64,000 nucleotides of DNA. Origin: an uncultured Eubacteriaceae bacterium. Lineage in GTDB: Bacteria > Bacillota > Clostridia > Lachnospirales > CAG-274. Below the pieces are notes generated by a model. That model ran no database searches. It saw only the letters and a list, made by a program, of their open reading frames with translations, and was not told where the DNA came from. Shown here piece after piece: positions 38,346 through 47,428 of the stretch. The stretch spans positions 62,001-126,000 of the forward strand of contig CAMTZM010000001.1 in the NCBI GenBank assembly GCA_947086655.1, read 5' to 3'. A program made the position numbers and the translations under genes. Within the stretch, counting starts at the first letter, position 1. Each line of letters starts with the position of its first letter.

Positions 38346-39407
38346 TTATTTTTCATAAATTTTATATATTTCGTTTTCTAAATCTAAAAATACTTCTGTT
38401 ATTTCGGGGTCAAAGTCAGTTCCGGATTTTTCAGATATTATTTTTAAAGCTTCCATATGTGAAACAGTTTCAGCATGTGAAATTGGATTACTTTCAGGTC
38501 TCTTATTAATTAATGAGTCATACACATCAACAATTGTTATTATTCTTGCTACTAAAGGTATTTCATCACCTTTAAGCCCCTCTGGATATCCTGAACCGTC
38601 CCATTTTTCATGATGATATAAACAAGCATCTTTACACATGTTTTTGTAATCGTCTGAAAAGTCTTTCATACAAAGTTCAATTAAATCTTTTCCGTTTATT
38701 GTGTGGTCTCTTATTATTTTAAGTTCATCTTCAAATAAATAATCTTCTTTTTTAAATAGAAGACTGTCTGGTACAAATATTTTTCCTATATTGTAAATTG
38801 TAGCCGCTTCACTTAATGCATTTTTATCAAGCAGCAAAAATTCGTCTTCAAATTTTTTATGTGTTGAAAGATTATCAACAAGAAGTGATACAACCTTTCT
38901 TATTTTTGAGTATTTTTTAACTTTTTTTAATGTTTTAAACTCTACGGCATTTACGATTACACCCATAGTTGTAATCCAATCATGTTCAGCTTTATTTATA
39001 TTATGTACAAGCAGTGCCTCAAGCTGTTCTCTTGTATTTTTAAGTTCAATATGAGAATTTACCCTTGCTTTTACAATTTTAGGCTCAAAAGGTTTTGTTA
39101 TAAAATCGACTGCTCCAAGTTGTAAAGCATGTTCTTCATGGGAATCGGCAGCAGTTATTAATATAACTGGTATACTTGATACGATTCCATTTTCTTTAAG
39201 AAAACGTAAAACATCTATTCCGTTTAATTCAGGCATCATAATATCAAGAAGAATTAATGATAATGAGGTTGTGTACTTATTAATTATTTTTAACGCTTCA
39301 AGTCCATTTTGTGCTTCAATTAAATCGTAGTCGCTTTCAAGAGTATTTACTAAAATTTTACGGTTAAACTCACTGTCGTCGACAACTAATATTTTTTGTT
39401 TTTCCAT
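38346..39407 (-). CDS. Response regulator with degenerate HD-GYP domain
   Basis: 353 residues. N-terminal receiver: VVDDS, phosphoacceptor in [13 protein letters not shown] (about residue 58) and FITKPF. The C-terminal HD-GYP domain retains [11 protein letters not shown] (about 266) and [13 protein letters not shown], but the LHDIGK motif is IYNIGK (about 205), losing the HD dyad, and the upstream His is absent. The metal site is probably impaired, so it may be a c-di-GMP sensor or non-catalytic output rather than a phosphodiesterase. Divergent from the kinase block. Confidence 0.82.
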   Translation of the reverse strand: MEKQKILVVDDSEFNRKILVNTLESDYDLIEAQNGLEALKIINKYTTSLSLILLDIMMPELNGIDVLRFLKENGIVSSIPVILITAADSHEEHALQLGAVDFITKPFEPKIVKARVNSHIELKNTREQLEALLVHNINKAEHDWITTMGVIVNAVEFKTLKKVKKYSKIRKVVSLLVDNLSTHKKFEDEFLLLDKNALSEAATIYNIGKIFVPDSLLFKKEDYLFEDELKIIRDHTINGKDLIELCMKDFSDDYKNMCKDACLYHHEKWDGSGYPEGLKGDEIPLVARIITIVDVYDSLINKRPESNPISHAETVSHMEALKIISEKSGTDFDPEITEVFLDLENEIYKIYEK

Positions 39408-39784
39408 GTGTTAACACCTCTTCTCTATGTATTAAAGGAAATACTTATTAACATATTTTCTATTATAGCTATATTATATCATAAAATATTTATTTAATAA
39501 AACCTTTTTTGAAAATTTATAATAATAATATTGTTATTATTTTTTAGAATATGGTTAGAAAAGCCTTTTAGTAAATATTCTCACAAGTTATGTTTTATAA
39601 AATTATGTATGTTTTAGTTTTTTTATGCTCTTTAAATATGTAATTTATAAAAAATACCTTATTGACAATATGTTTTAAATATAGTAACTTTATATAAAAA
39701 GAACAATTTTTAAAGAGATTATTGTGTTATAAATTTAATGTATTTACATTAAATTATTATGATGTTAAATTAAAGGGGGATATT
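39408..39784. other. Divergent regulatory region of the signalling block
   Basis: 377 AT-rich bp between the HD-GYP regulator and the lone receiver. A TTGACA occurs at 39662, but no -10 box is properly spaced. No other element supported. Confidence 0.4.
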
Positions 39785-40168
39785 ATGGAACATATTTTAA
39801 TTGTTGATGATATGGTTGTTAATTTGAAAACAGCTAAATATATATTAGAGGATAAATATAAGATATCTTTAGTAACGTCAGGTTTTCAAGCACTTCAGTT
39901 TTTGGAAAAGAATTTTCCGGAACTTCCGGATTTAATTCTTATGGATATATTAATGCCAGGTATGGATGGAATTGCAACTATTCATAAGATAAATAATATT
40001 TATGGAGCTGGTACAATACCAGTTATATTTTTTACATCTGTTGCAGATAAGGAAACTATTGTAGAGTGCTATAATGCTGGTCTTAAAGATTATATTGTCA
40101 AACCGTTTAATCCAAATGATATGCTTGAAAAAATATCTAAGGTTTTGGAAAGAAAAGACGATGATTAA
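39785..40168 (+). CDS. Stand-alone receiver (CheY-like) protein
   Basis: 127-residue single receiver domain with acidic pocket IVDDM, phosphoacceptor Asp in LILMDILMPGMDG, Thr in FFTSVAD and Lys in DYIVKPF. Start chosen at ATG 39785 behind GGGGG; the frame is open 19 codons upstream without a ribosome site. It has no output domain and lies 35 bp before a hybrid kinase, so it is probably a phosphorelay intermediate. Confidence 0.88.
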   Translation: MEHILIVDDMVVNLKTAKYILEDKYKISLVTSGFQALQFLEKNFPELPDLILMDILMPGMDGIATIHKINNIYGAGTIPVIFFTSVADKETIVECYNAGLKDYIVKPFNPNDMLEKISKVLERKDDD

Positions 40169-40203
40169 ATTATTCTGCACGTAATCAAAAAGGAGCTTTG
40201 ATT

Positions 40204-42519
40204 ATGTTATTTAATAAAAAACTGAAAAATATACTGCTTATTTGTTTTGCGGTTAATTATATTATTATAATGTTTTACAGTCTGTTTATTTACAGCAGTC
40301 TTTCTGCTGTAAGCTGTTGTATAGTATATACAATTCCATGTGTTGTTTCTGCGCTTATATATTTTTCGGATTTGGCTGAAAATGAAAAAAATATTGGAAT
40401 TACATATTTAATTGGAGTTATAAATGTTTCTTTTCAGGTTTTTTCAAAATTGTTTTATATAAGTCATTTATTTTCAGTGTTTCTTATTTTATTGATTGCT
40501 GTTGATTTGAATCCGGTAGTTTTAGCTGCCACATGGGCAGTTATGAATATATATCAAATATTTATAGGATTGTTTTTTGTAAATAATGTAAATATTGGGA
40601 TTAAAGAATATATGTTTTGTTTTTTTATGTTTAATTGTATTTCGGCTGTTGCTTATTTTTGGTGCAGAACTGGAAAAAGACAGCTTGAAGAATATAAGGA
40701 AAAATGCGATGAAGCAATGCAGGCGAATAAGGCTAAAAGTTCATTTTTGGCTAATATGAGTCATGAAATAAGAACACCTATGAACGCTATAATAGGTATG
40801 AGCGAAATTGTACTTAGAGGAAATCTTAACAGTGAACAGAGAAGAAGTATAGAAGATATAAGAAGTTCTGGAGAAAGTTTACTTTCAATTATAAATAATA
40901 TACTTGATTTATCAAAAATAGAAGAAGGCAAATTTGAGATTATTGAAGACAGATATATGTTGGGCTCGTTAATAAATGATGTTGTAAGTATAATAAATGT
41001 AAGACTTATGGGAAAAAACATATTATTTAAGCTTAATATTGACTCAACTACGCCTTTGGAGCTTTGGGGAGACGAAGGCAGAATAAAACAGATTTTAATT
41101 AATGTTTTATCAAATGCGGTTAAGTTTACAAAAGAAGGTTATATTAAATTGTCTGTAACATGGCGTAAATGTGATGAACAAACTATAAATTTAATAATGA
41201 CTGTTGAAGACAGCGGCGTTGGTATAAGAAAAGAAGACATTGATAAGATATTTAAAAATTATGATAGAGTTGATACAAGAAAAAATAGAAATATTGTAGG
41301 TACAGGGCTTGGACTTCCTATAAGCAAAAACCTTGCTGAAATGATGAATGGTACTATTATGGTTGAGAGTGAGTATGGAGTTGGTTCTACATTTAAAATT
41401 ATATTAACTCAAAAACTTGAAGATTATTTGCCTATTGGAAAGTTTGACAGCAATAATTACAGAAAAGAAAATTATGGCGATATGGTAATTGCTAAAAGAC
41501 CTGAAGCTAATATTCTTATTGTAGATGACAATAAAGTAAATTTGCAAGTTGCGAAAGGTTTGCTTGAACCTTACGATATGAAAATTGATACTGCTGAAAA
41601 TGGATACGATGCTTTAAGTAAAATAAGAAAGAAAGACTATAATTTAATACTTATGGACCATATGATGCCAGACATTGATGGAATAGACACAACAAAAATA
41701 ATAAGAAAACTTCCGGGAGAAAAGTATAAAAAGCTTCCTATAATAGCATTAACTGCAAACGCTCTTATACATGCTAAACAAATATTTATTGACGCTGGCA
41801 TGAATGACTTTTTAGCTAAACCGATAGATATATATAAATTAAATATTATAATAAAAAAATGGATTCCGACACATGAAATTAATACCGAAAATGTTATTTT
41901 AGATGAAAAAAATTATAAAGATAACATTGATATAAAAGGGCTTGATATAGAAACAGGTATTAAAAATTTAGGAGGAAACAGAGAAAATTATAATAATGTT
42001 CTTAAAACATATTATGAGGAAACAAGTGTTAATATAGATAAAGCTTTTGAACTTTTTAATAATAATGACTTAAAGAATTTCAAGGTAATTGTACATGGAA
42101 TAAAGGGAAGCAGTCGTATTGTAGGCTTTAGTGAAATATCTGATAAAGCTTTGGCTTTGGAAAACGCCGCAAAAGAGGAAAACATTGATTTTATTTCTGA
42201 GAATATAAATGAGTTTGTTTTAGATGTAAAATATTCTTTAAATCAGCTTAAAAAGTATATGTTTTCTGAAATAAATGACGATAAAATAAGTAAGAAACAA
42301 TTTGACGAAAATGATATAATATTGTTAAAAGAACTTAAATCCGCTTTTGAAGACTACGATATTGATAAATCTGAAAAAATAATTAGTCAGTTTGAAAAAT
42401 ACAGTTATGATGATAAGACACAAAGATTTATAGCGGATTTAAGAAAAGCGGCAGATAACATTAATTATGATATGGGCGTCGATATTATAAGTTATTATAT
42501 AAATAATGAATTGCGGTAA
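40204..42519 (+). CDS. Membrane hybrid histidine kinase (HisKA-HATPase-REC-Hpt)
   Basis: 771 residues. Five or six membrane helices lie in the first 155 residues. HisKA shows NMSHEIRTPMN (His about 186), HATPase has NVLSNAVKFTKEG, VEDSGVGI and GTGLGLPIS, the receiver has Asp in LILMDHMMPDIDG, and the C-terminal Hpt shows VHGIKGSSRI. All catalytic motifs intact. ATG 40204 preferred, with AGGAG 8 nt upstream; a TTG two codons earlier is too close. Ligand unknown. Confidence 0.9.
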   Translation: MLFNKKLKNILLICFAVNYIIIMFYSLFIYSSLSAVSCCIVYTIPCVVSALIYFSDLAENEKNIGITYLIGVINVSFQVFSKLFYISHLFSVFLILLIAVDLNPVVLAATWAVMNIYQIFIGLFFVNNVNIGIKEYMFCFFMFNCISAVAYFWCRTGKRQLEEYKEKCDEAMQANKAKSSFLANMSHEIRTPMNAIIGMSEIVLRGNLNSEQRRSIEDIRSSGESLLSIINNILDLSKIEEGKFEIIEDRYMLGSLINDVVSIINVRLMGKNILFKLNIDSTTPLELWGDEGRIKQILINVLSNAVKFTKEGYIKLSVTWRKCDEQTINLIMTVEDSGVGIRKEDIDKIFKNYDRVDTRKNRNIVGTGLGLPISKNLAEMMNGTIMVESEYGVGSTFKIILTQKLEDYLPIGKFDSNNYRKENYGDMVIAKRPEANILIVDDNKVNLQVAKGLLEPYDMKIDTAENGYDALSKIRKKDYNLILMDHMMPDIDGIDTTKIIRKLPGEKYKKLPIIALTANALIHAKQIFIDAGMNDFLAKPIDIYKLNIIIKKWIPTHEINTENVILDEKNYKDNIDIKGLDIETGIKNLGGNRENYNNVLKTYYEETSVNIDKAFELFNNNDLKNFKVIVHGIKGSSRIVGFSEISDKALALENAAKEENIDFISENINEFVLDVKYSLNQLKKYMFSEINDDKISKKQFDENDIILLKELKSAFEDYDIDKSEKIISQFEKYSYDDKTQRFIADLRKAADNINYDMGVDIISYYINNELR

Positions 42520-42567
42520 AATACAAAATAGAATTTAACTGACGGAAAATGTTTTCGTCTGTCGGTT

Positions 42568-42606
42568 ACGAGAATTTTTGTGTAACAAAAATTCTCGTAG
42601 TCTTGG
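42568..42606. repeat. 14-bp hairpin plus AGTCTTG tail
   Basis: ACGAGAATTTTTGT (42568-42581) pairs perfectly with 42585-42598 across a GTA loop and is followed by AGTCTTGGA. The tail AATTCTCGTAGTCTTG nearly equals AATTCTCGCAGTCTTG at 59071. A smaller stem GACGGAAAA/TTTTCGTC lies just upstream. Confidence 0.6.
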
Positions 42607-42662
42607 ATAGATATATAAAAAGCAAAGATATTAGTGTTGTTTTAATAGTTATTTAAAAATGG

Positions 42663-44627
42663 ATGGTAATTTTAATGGATTATATTATTAGTTTTATAAA
42701 CGGCGTTGAAAGTGAAGTTTGGAATATCGTTGTTTTAATACAGTTTTTTATAAATTTAATTGTTGTAGGTTTATTAATTAGATTTATAGTATTTGGAAAC
42801 AAAAATAAAACGACAGAAACTAAATCATACGATATGATTGCAAGTAAAAGTTTTTTTACTAATATGAGTCATGTTTTAAGAACTCCTATGAATGTAATAA
42901 TAGGAATGAGTGAAATAATTTTAAAAAAGAATATTGATGAAGAAACAAGGCAAGATGTAAAAAAGGTGCTTGGTTCGGCAAGGGAGTTATATTCTGTAAT
43001 AAATAATCTTCTTGATTTGTCAAAGCTTGAAACAGATAGATTTAATCTTGTTAAAGAAGATTATGAGTTAAGTCTTTTGTTGTATGATATTTTAAATATT
43101 GCTGATATTTATTTAAAGGGGAGTAATGTTAAATTTAATATAAATCTTGCGGAGGATATTCCTAAAGGATTAAACGGCGACCCTTTAAGAATAAAAGAAA
43201 TACTTTTAAGCATAATAAAAAATGCGGTGCAAAATACTCATAATGGTGAAATAAGATTAAATGTAAGCTGCAAAAAAAATAAAAGCGATGTTGAGATAAT
43301 ATTTGAAATAATTGATACAGGAGACGGAATACACAAAAGAGATATTGACAAAATATTTGAGCCGTTTAATTGCATTAATAAAAAGAAAGTAAATGGCGCC
43401 GGAATGAGTCTTGCTATAAGCCAAAGACTTGCAAAATTAATGTCAGGAGATATAAGTGTAAAAAGCAAATTATCAAAAGGTTCTGTTTTTACGGTTAAAA
43501 TAAAGCAGAAAGTATATGATAATACGCCTTGCGGAAGTATTGAGTTTGAGAAAAAATCGCCTGAAGAATTTAAACAGAAAAGAAGTTTATTGGGAAATGA
43601 GTTTGTTCCGGGAGCAAGGGTACTTGTTGTGGATGATTTGAAAGTAAATTTGAATGTACTTAAAGGTTTGCTTGAGTATTATAATATTATTGTCGATTTA
43701 GCATCTAATGGAATTGATGCCATAGAATATATAAAAACTAATACTTATGATATGGTTTTTATGGATTATATGATGCCGGAACTTGACGGCGCAGAAACAA
43801 CAGATATAATAAGGCGTATGGATAACGGAAGATATAAAGATTTGCCTATTGTGGCGGTAACGGCGGATGATGATGCTGAACATGGAAAAATGTTTTTTAT
43901 GTGTAATGGATTTAGCGATTATTTGGAAAAGCCAATAGAACTTAACAGTTTAAATATAATAATTAAAAAGTGGCTTCCTATGAGACAAACAGATGATGTT
44001 GTTATAAAACCCATTGAAAATAATAATATTGTAATTGAAGGAATAGATACGGCTGAGGGTATTAAAAGAGTTGGAGGAAAAGTTGCGCTGTATCAAAATG
44101 TGTTAAAGTCTTATTATAATGAAAATAAAGATTCTTCAGAGGTACTTAAAGAATTTGCTAAAAATGATTTAGAATTATTTAAAATAAGGATACATGGTAT
44201 AAAAAGTTCAAGCGCATCTATTGGAGCAAACGAAGTATCAGAAAAAGCAAAATATTTAGAAATAGCTGCCGGTAAAAAAAATAAAAGTTATATTGAATTA
44301 CATTTATATGACTTTATTGGAATATTTGAAAGGCTTTTATTAAACATAGGTACGTATTTAAACAGTATAACAAATGCTATAATAAAAAAAGGTGATGCAA
44401 GAAATAAAACAAGTGTAAAACCGGATATTTTTGTTTTAAATGAATTAAAAAACGCATTTACAAATTATGATTTAAGTTTAATGGAAGAATATTCGGATAA
44501 ATTAAAAAGCTATATATATGACAGCAATACAAATGTTTTTCTTGAAAAAATTTTTGAATGTATAGATAATCTTGATTATGATACAGGTGCAGCTTTAATT
44601 GACAGTTATTTAGAAGATCATAAATAG
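42663..44627 (+). CDS. Hybrid histidine kinase paralogue with altered kinase motifs
   Basis: 654 residues, one N-terminal membrane helix. The architecture parallels the preceding gene (HisKA-HATPase-REC-Hpt). The H-box reads NMSHVLRTPMN (Val replaces the usual Glu after His, about residue 69), and the G2 box is GAGMSL instead of GxGxGL. Receiver Asp (VFMDYMMPELDG) and Hpt His (IHGIKSSSA) are kept. It may be a weak kinase or act mainly as a receiver/Hpt relay. The start could also be ATG 42675. Confidence 0.87.
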   Translation: MVILMDYIISFINGVESEVWNIVVLIQFFINLIVVGLLIRFIVFGNKNKTTETKSYDMIASKSFFTNMSHVLRTPMNVIIGMSEIILKKNIDEETRQDVKKVLGSARELYSVINNLLDLSKLETDRFNLVKEDYELSLLLYDILNIADIYLKGSNVKFNINLAEDIPKGLNGDPLRIKEILLSIIKNAVQNTHNGEIRLNVSCKKNKSDVEIIFEIIDTGDGIHKRDIDKIFEPFNCINKKKVNGAGMSLAISQRLAKLMSGDISVKSKLSKGSVFTVKIKQKVYDNTPCGSIEFEKKSPEEFKQKRSLLGNEFVPGARVLVVDDLKVNLNVLKGLLEYYNIIVDLASNGIDAIEYIKTNTYDMVFMDYMMPELDGAETTDIIRRMDNGRYKDLPIVAVTADDDAEHGKMFFMCNGFSDYLEKPIELNSLNIIIKKWLPMRQTDDVVIKPIENNNIVIEGIDTAEGIKRVGGKVALYQNVLKSYYNENKDSSEVLKEFAKNDLELFKIRIHGIKSSSASIGANEVSEKAKYLEIAAGKKNKSYIELHLYDFIGIFERLLLNIGTYLNSITNAIIKKGDARNKTSVKPDIFVLNELKNAFTNYDLSLMEEYSDKLKSYIYDSNTNVFLEKIFECIDNLDYDTGAALIDSYLEDHK

Positions 44628-44639
44628 GAGAAATGTTTA

Positions 44640-45932
44640 ATGGTTTTTAAAAATTTATTGGATTTTATTGAAAATAGCCCATGCAGCTATTTTACAGCTG
44701 CTAATATTAAAAAAATGCTTATAGAAAATGGATTTAATGAATTAAATGAGGGAGAAAAGTGGAATATAAAAGAAAATAGAAAATATTTTGTTACAAGAAA
44801 TAATTCTTCTATTATAGCTTTTAAAATTCCAACTTTGAATTTTAAAGGTTTTCAGATAATTGCGGGACATGGTGACAGTCCATGTTTTAAAATAAAGGAA
44901 AATCCTGAAATTAAATCCAGTTGTGTTATTTTAAATACTGAAGGTTATGGAGGAATGATTTTAAATTCATGGTTGGACAGACCTCTTTCAATTGCCGGAA
45001 GAATAATTGTAAGATTAGGTAATTCTATTAAATCAAAGCTTGTTAATATAGATAGAGATTTAGTTCTAATTCCTAATTTAGCGGTTCATTTTAACAGTAA
45101 AATAAACGACGGATATGTATATAAGCCTAATATTGATATGAAACCTATATTTTCTGAAAATTCAAAAAGAAGTTTAAAAAGTCTTTTAGCTGAAAAAGCC
45201 GAAGTTAGTGAAAAAGATATATACGCATATGATATGTTTTTATATAACAGAGAGAAGGGACGTATATGGGGTTATGACAATGAGTATATATCAGCTCCAA
45301 GACTTGATGATTTACAATGTGTTTTTTCATGTTTTGATGGTTTTTTAAAAGGAGAAAAAAGTGAAAATATATCAGTGTTTTCTGTTTTTGACAATGAGGA
45401 AGTTGGAAGTGTAACTAAACAAGGGGCAGCATCTTCTTTTTTAAAAGATGTTCTTATTAGAATAAATGAAGCGGCAAACGGAGATGACAGCGATTTTATA
45501 AACAGATTAAGCGGAAGTTTTATGATTTCTGCTGATAATGCTCATGCAGTTCATCCTAATTTCCCTAATATATCTGATTTTACAAATAGACCGCTTTTAA
45601 ATAAAGGGGTTGTAATTAAATATAGCGCAAATCAAAAATATACTACTGATGCTGTTTCAGACGGAATTATGAGAGTTATTTTAGATAATGCATCAGTGCC
45701 TTATCAAACTTACTCAACAAGGTCAGATATTAACGGAGGTTCTACATTAGGCAATATATCGTCTCAGCGTGTTTCTATAAACTGCGTTGATATAGGACTT
45801 GCTCAGCTTGCTATGCATTCAGCTTATGAAACAGCAGGAGCTTTTGACAGTCAATATCTTATGAATACAGCAAAACAATTTTATGATTCTACAATTTTAT
45901 TTGTTAAAGACGGGGATTATAAAATTTATTAG
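44640..45932 (+). CDS. M18-family aminopeptidase
   Basis: 430-residue zinc aminopeptidase. HGDSPCFKIK, GGMILNSWLDRPLS, APRLDDL, FDNEEVGSVTKQGA and SADNAHAVHPN are the M18 metal and catalytic segments. Full length. Removes N-terminal (often acidic) residues from cytosolic peptides. AGGAG ribosome site. It follows the kinase gene by 12 bp, probably an accidental operon link. Confidence 0.9.
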   Translation: MVFKNLLDFIENSPCSYFTAANIKKMLIENGFNELNEGEKWNIKENRKYFVTRNNSSIIAFKIPTLNFKGFQIIAGHGDSPCFKIKENPEIKSSCVILNTEGYGGMILNSWLDRPLSIAGRIIVRLGNSIKSKLVNIDRDLVLIPNLAVHFNSKINDGYVYKPNIDMKPIFSENSKRSLKSLLAEKAEVSEKDIYAYDMFLYNREKGRIWGYDNEYISAPRLDDLQCVFSCFDGFLKGEKSENISVFSVFDNEEVGSVTKQGAASSFLKDVLIRINEAANGDDSDFINRLSGSFMISADNAHAVHPNFPNISDFTNRPLLNKGVVIKYSANQKYTTDAVSDGIMRVILDNASVPYQTYSTRSDINGGSTLGNISSQRVSINCVDIGLAQLAMHSAYETAGAFDSQYLMNTAKQFYDSTILFVKDGDYKIY

Positions 45933-45964
45933 AATATATAAGTTTTGCATAAATGGGGGATTAT

Positions 45965-46414
45965 ATGAAAGATAAACTTCAAAGCATTTTATATGATATA
46001 TCTGTAATTATGGAAGTAGTTGTAGCAATAGCTATTTTAATTGCTATTGCAATAAGTGCGGGTTACTATTTTTTTTCATTAGATTTGATAGCTAAAAATG
46101 GCGGTGAGAATTTTACACAATATCTTAATATTGCTTATAATATAGTTATTGGTATTGAGTTTGTTAAAATGCTTTGCCGTCATAATGTGGATTCTGTAAT
46201 AGAAGTACTTCTTTTTGCTATTGTAAGACAAATGATAGTGGAGCATAATAATTCTTTTGAAACGCTTGTAGGAGTTTTATCTGTTGCATTATTATTTTTA
46301 GTAAGAAAATATTTATTTATTTCTGATTTAGATAGAAAAAATTCAATTATGTTAAAATGGTTTGATATTAATAATTTGTTTAGAAAGAAAGAAAATGGAC
46401 AAGATAAAGAATAA
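45965..46414 (+). CDS. PsiE-like small membrane protein
   Basis: 149 residues with four hydrophobic helices and a polar C-terminal tail (NNLFRKKENGQDKE). The pattern of helices and the YLNIAYNIVIGIEFVKML segment resemble the PsiE (phosphate-starvation-inducible E) family. Start set at ATG 45965, since the GGGGG ribosome site lies between it and the earlier ATG at 45953. Function unknown. Confidence 0.65.
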   Translation: MKDKLQSILYDISVIMEVVVAIAILIAIAISAGYYFFSLDLIAKNGGENFTQYLNIAYNIVIGIEFVKMLCRHNVDSVIEVLLFAIVRQMIVEHNNSFETLVGVLSVALLFLVRKYLFISDLDRKNSIMLKWFDINNLFRKKENGQDKE

Positions 46415-46465
46415 TTAAAAAATACGAGTAAATTTGTTTTACAAATTTACTCGTATTTTTTAATT
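46413..46465. terminator. Bidirectional terminator, PsiE-like / AraC
   Basis: 25-bp perfect inverted repeat around AATACGAGTAAATTTGT with a TTT loop. It overlaps the ends of both convergent reading frames. The ACGAG...TTTGT arm resembles the hairpin at 42568. Confidence 0.9.
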
Positions 46466-47241
46466 TTTTCTTTTCTGTAATCTTTAGGTGTTTTACCGCA
46501 TATTGCTTTAAATGTGCGGTAAAATGTTCTTGAACTTGAAAAACCGGCTTCAAAACCTATTTCTGTTACGGATAAATCGGTAGATGAAAGAAGATTTTTT
46601 GCATACTCTATTCTTCTGCCGTTTAAATAAGATACAAAGGTTGTGTTTAATTTTTCAGAAAAAATATGTGATATATAAAATTTGTTTATTCCTATTTTTT
46701 TAGCTGCTGTATCAAGTGTAATATGCTGTGTAAAATTATTGTCAATATACGTTAGCAGTTTTTGGCTTATATCTGAAGATTCTTTTATTGTTTTTTGATT
46801 TAGACTTGATATAACTAAAATATGTCCTATTATAAGATTAATATATGCCTTTAATAATTTTTTATTTTCTTGTATTTTTTTATCGGCTATTGATTCTATT
46901 GAGTTTTTTAAATCTTTATGAATATATGAACTTTTAATAAATGGGTTTGCAGTTTTGTTTGTAAGAAGTTCGTTAGAGTAGTCACTTGACATGTCTGTAT
47001 TAAAGATTATAAATAATATGCGACTTTGTCCTTTTGTTTTAACGCAATGCAATATGTTTGGAAAAGCAATAGCAAGACTTCCGTTTTCGAGAGTTTGCGT
47101 TTTATTGTCTATTGTTATATCTGCACTTCCGGAAAGTATGTACATTATTTCAATTTGTTTATGAAGATGAAGAGGGTATATATTGTTTATTGATACATAA
47201 TATTTAAACTCATTAGAGCGATTTTGATAGAAAAAACTCAT
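46447..47241 (-). CDS. AraC-family transcriptional regulator
   Basis: 264 residues. The N-terminal cupin-like sensor has YPLHLHKQIEIMYILSG. The C-terminal double HTH has KKIGINKFYISHIFSEKL and the signature IGFEAGFSSSRTFYRTFK. Divergent from the GH43 gene, so it is likely the activator of that gene in response to a pentose or oligosaccharide (inference). The shared 190-bp spacer contains TGTCA/TGACA inverted arms near 47330-47356. Confidence 0.9.
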   Translation of the reverse strand: MSFFYQNRSNEFKYYVSINNIYPLHLHKQIEIMYILSGSADITIDNKTQTLENGSLAIAFPNILHCVKTKGQSRILFIIFNTDMSSDYSNELLTNKTANPFIKSSYIHKDLKNSIESIADKKIQENKKLLKAYINLIIGHILVISSLNQKTIKESSDISQKLLTYIDNNFTQHITLDTAAKKIGINKFYISHIFSEKLNTTFVSYLNGRRIEYAKNLLSSTDLSVTEIGFEAGFSSSRTFYRTFKAICGKTPKDYRKEKIKKYE

Positions 47242-47428
47242 TTTATGCCTCCGTATAATTTTTTTAAAAGTGTTTTTTTAAATTTTATCATAAATTAAGT
47301 ATTTTGTAAAAATATAAAAGAGCAATATATGTCATAAATTTATTTTTTAGTGACACGCAATTATGTTTTTTATGTTGTATCATATAAGTATAAAAGCTTT
47401 TAATTTTAAATTTATTGGGGGTTTTATT

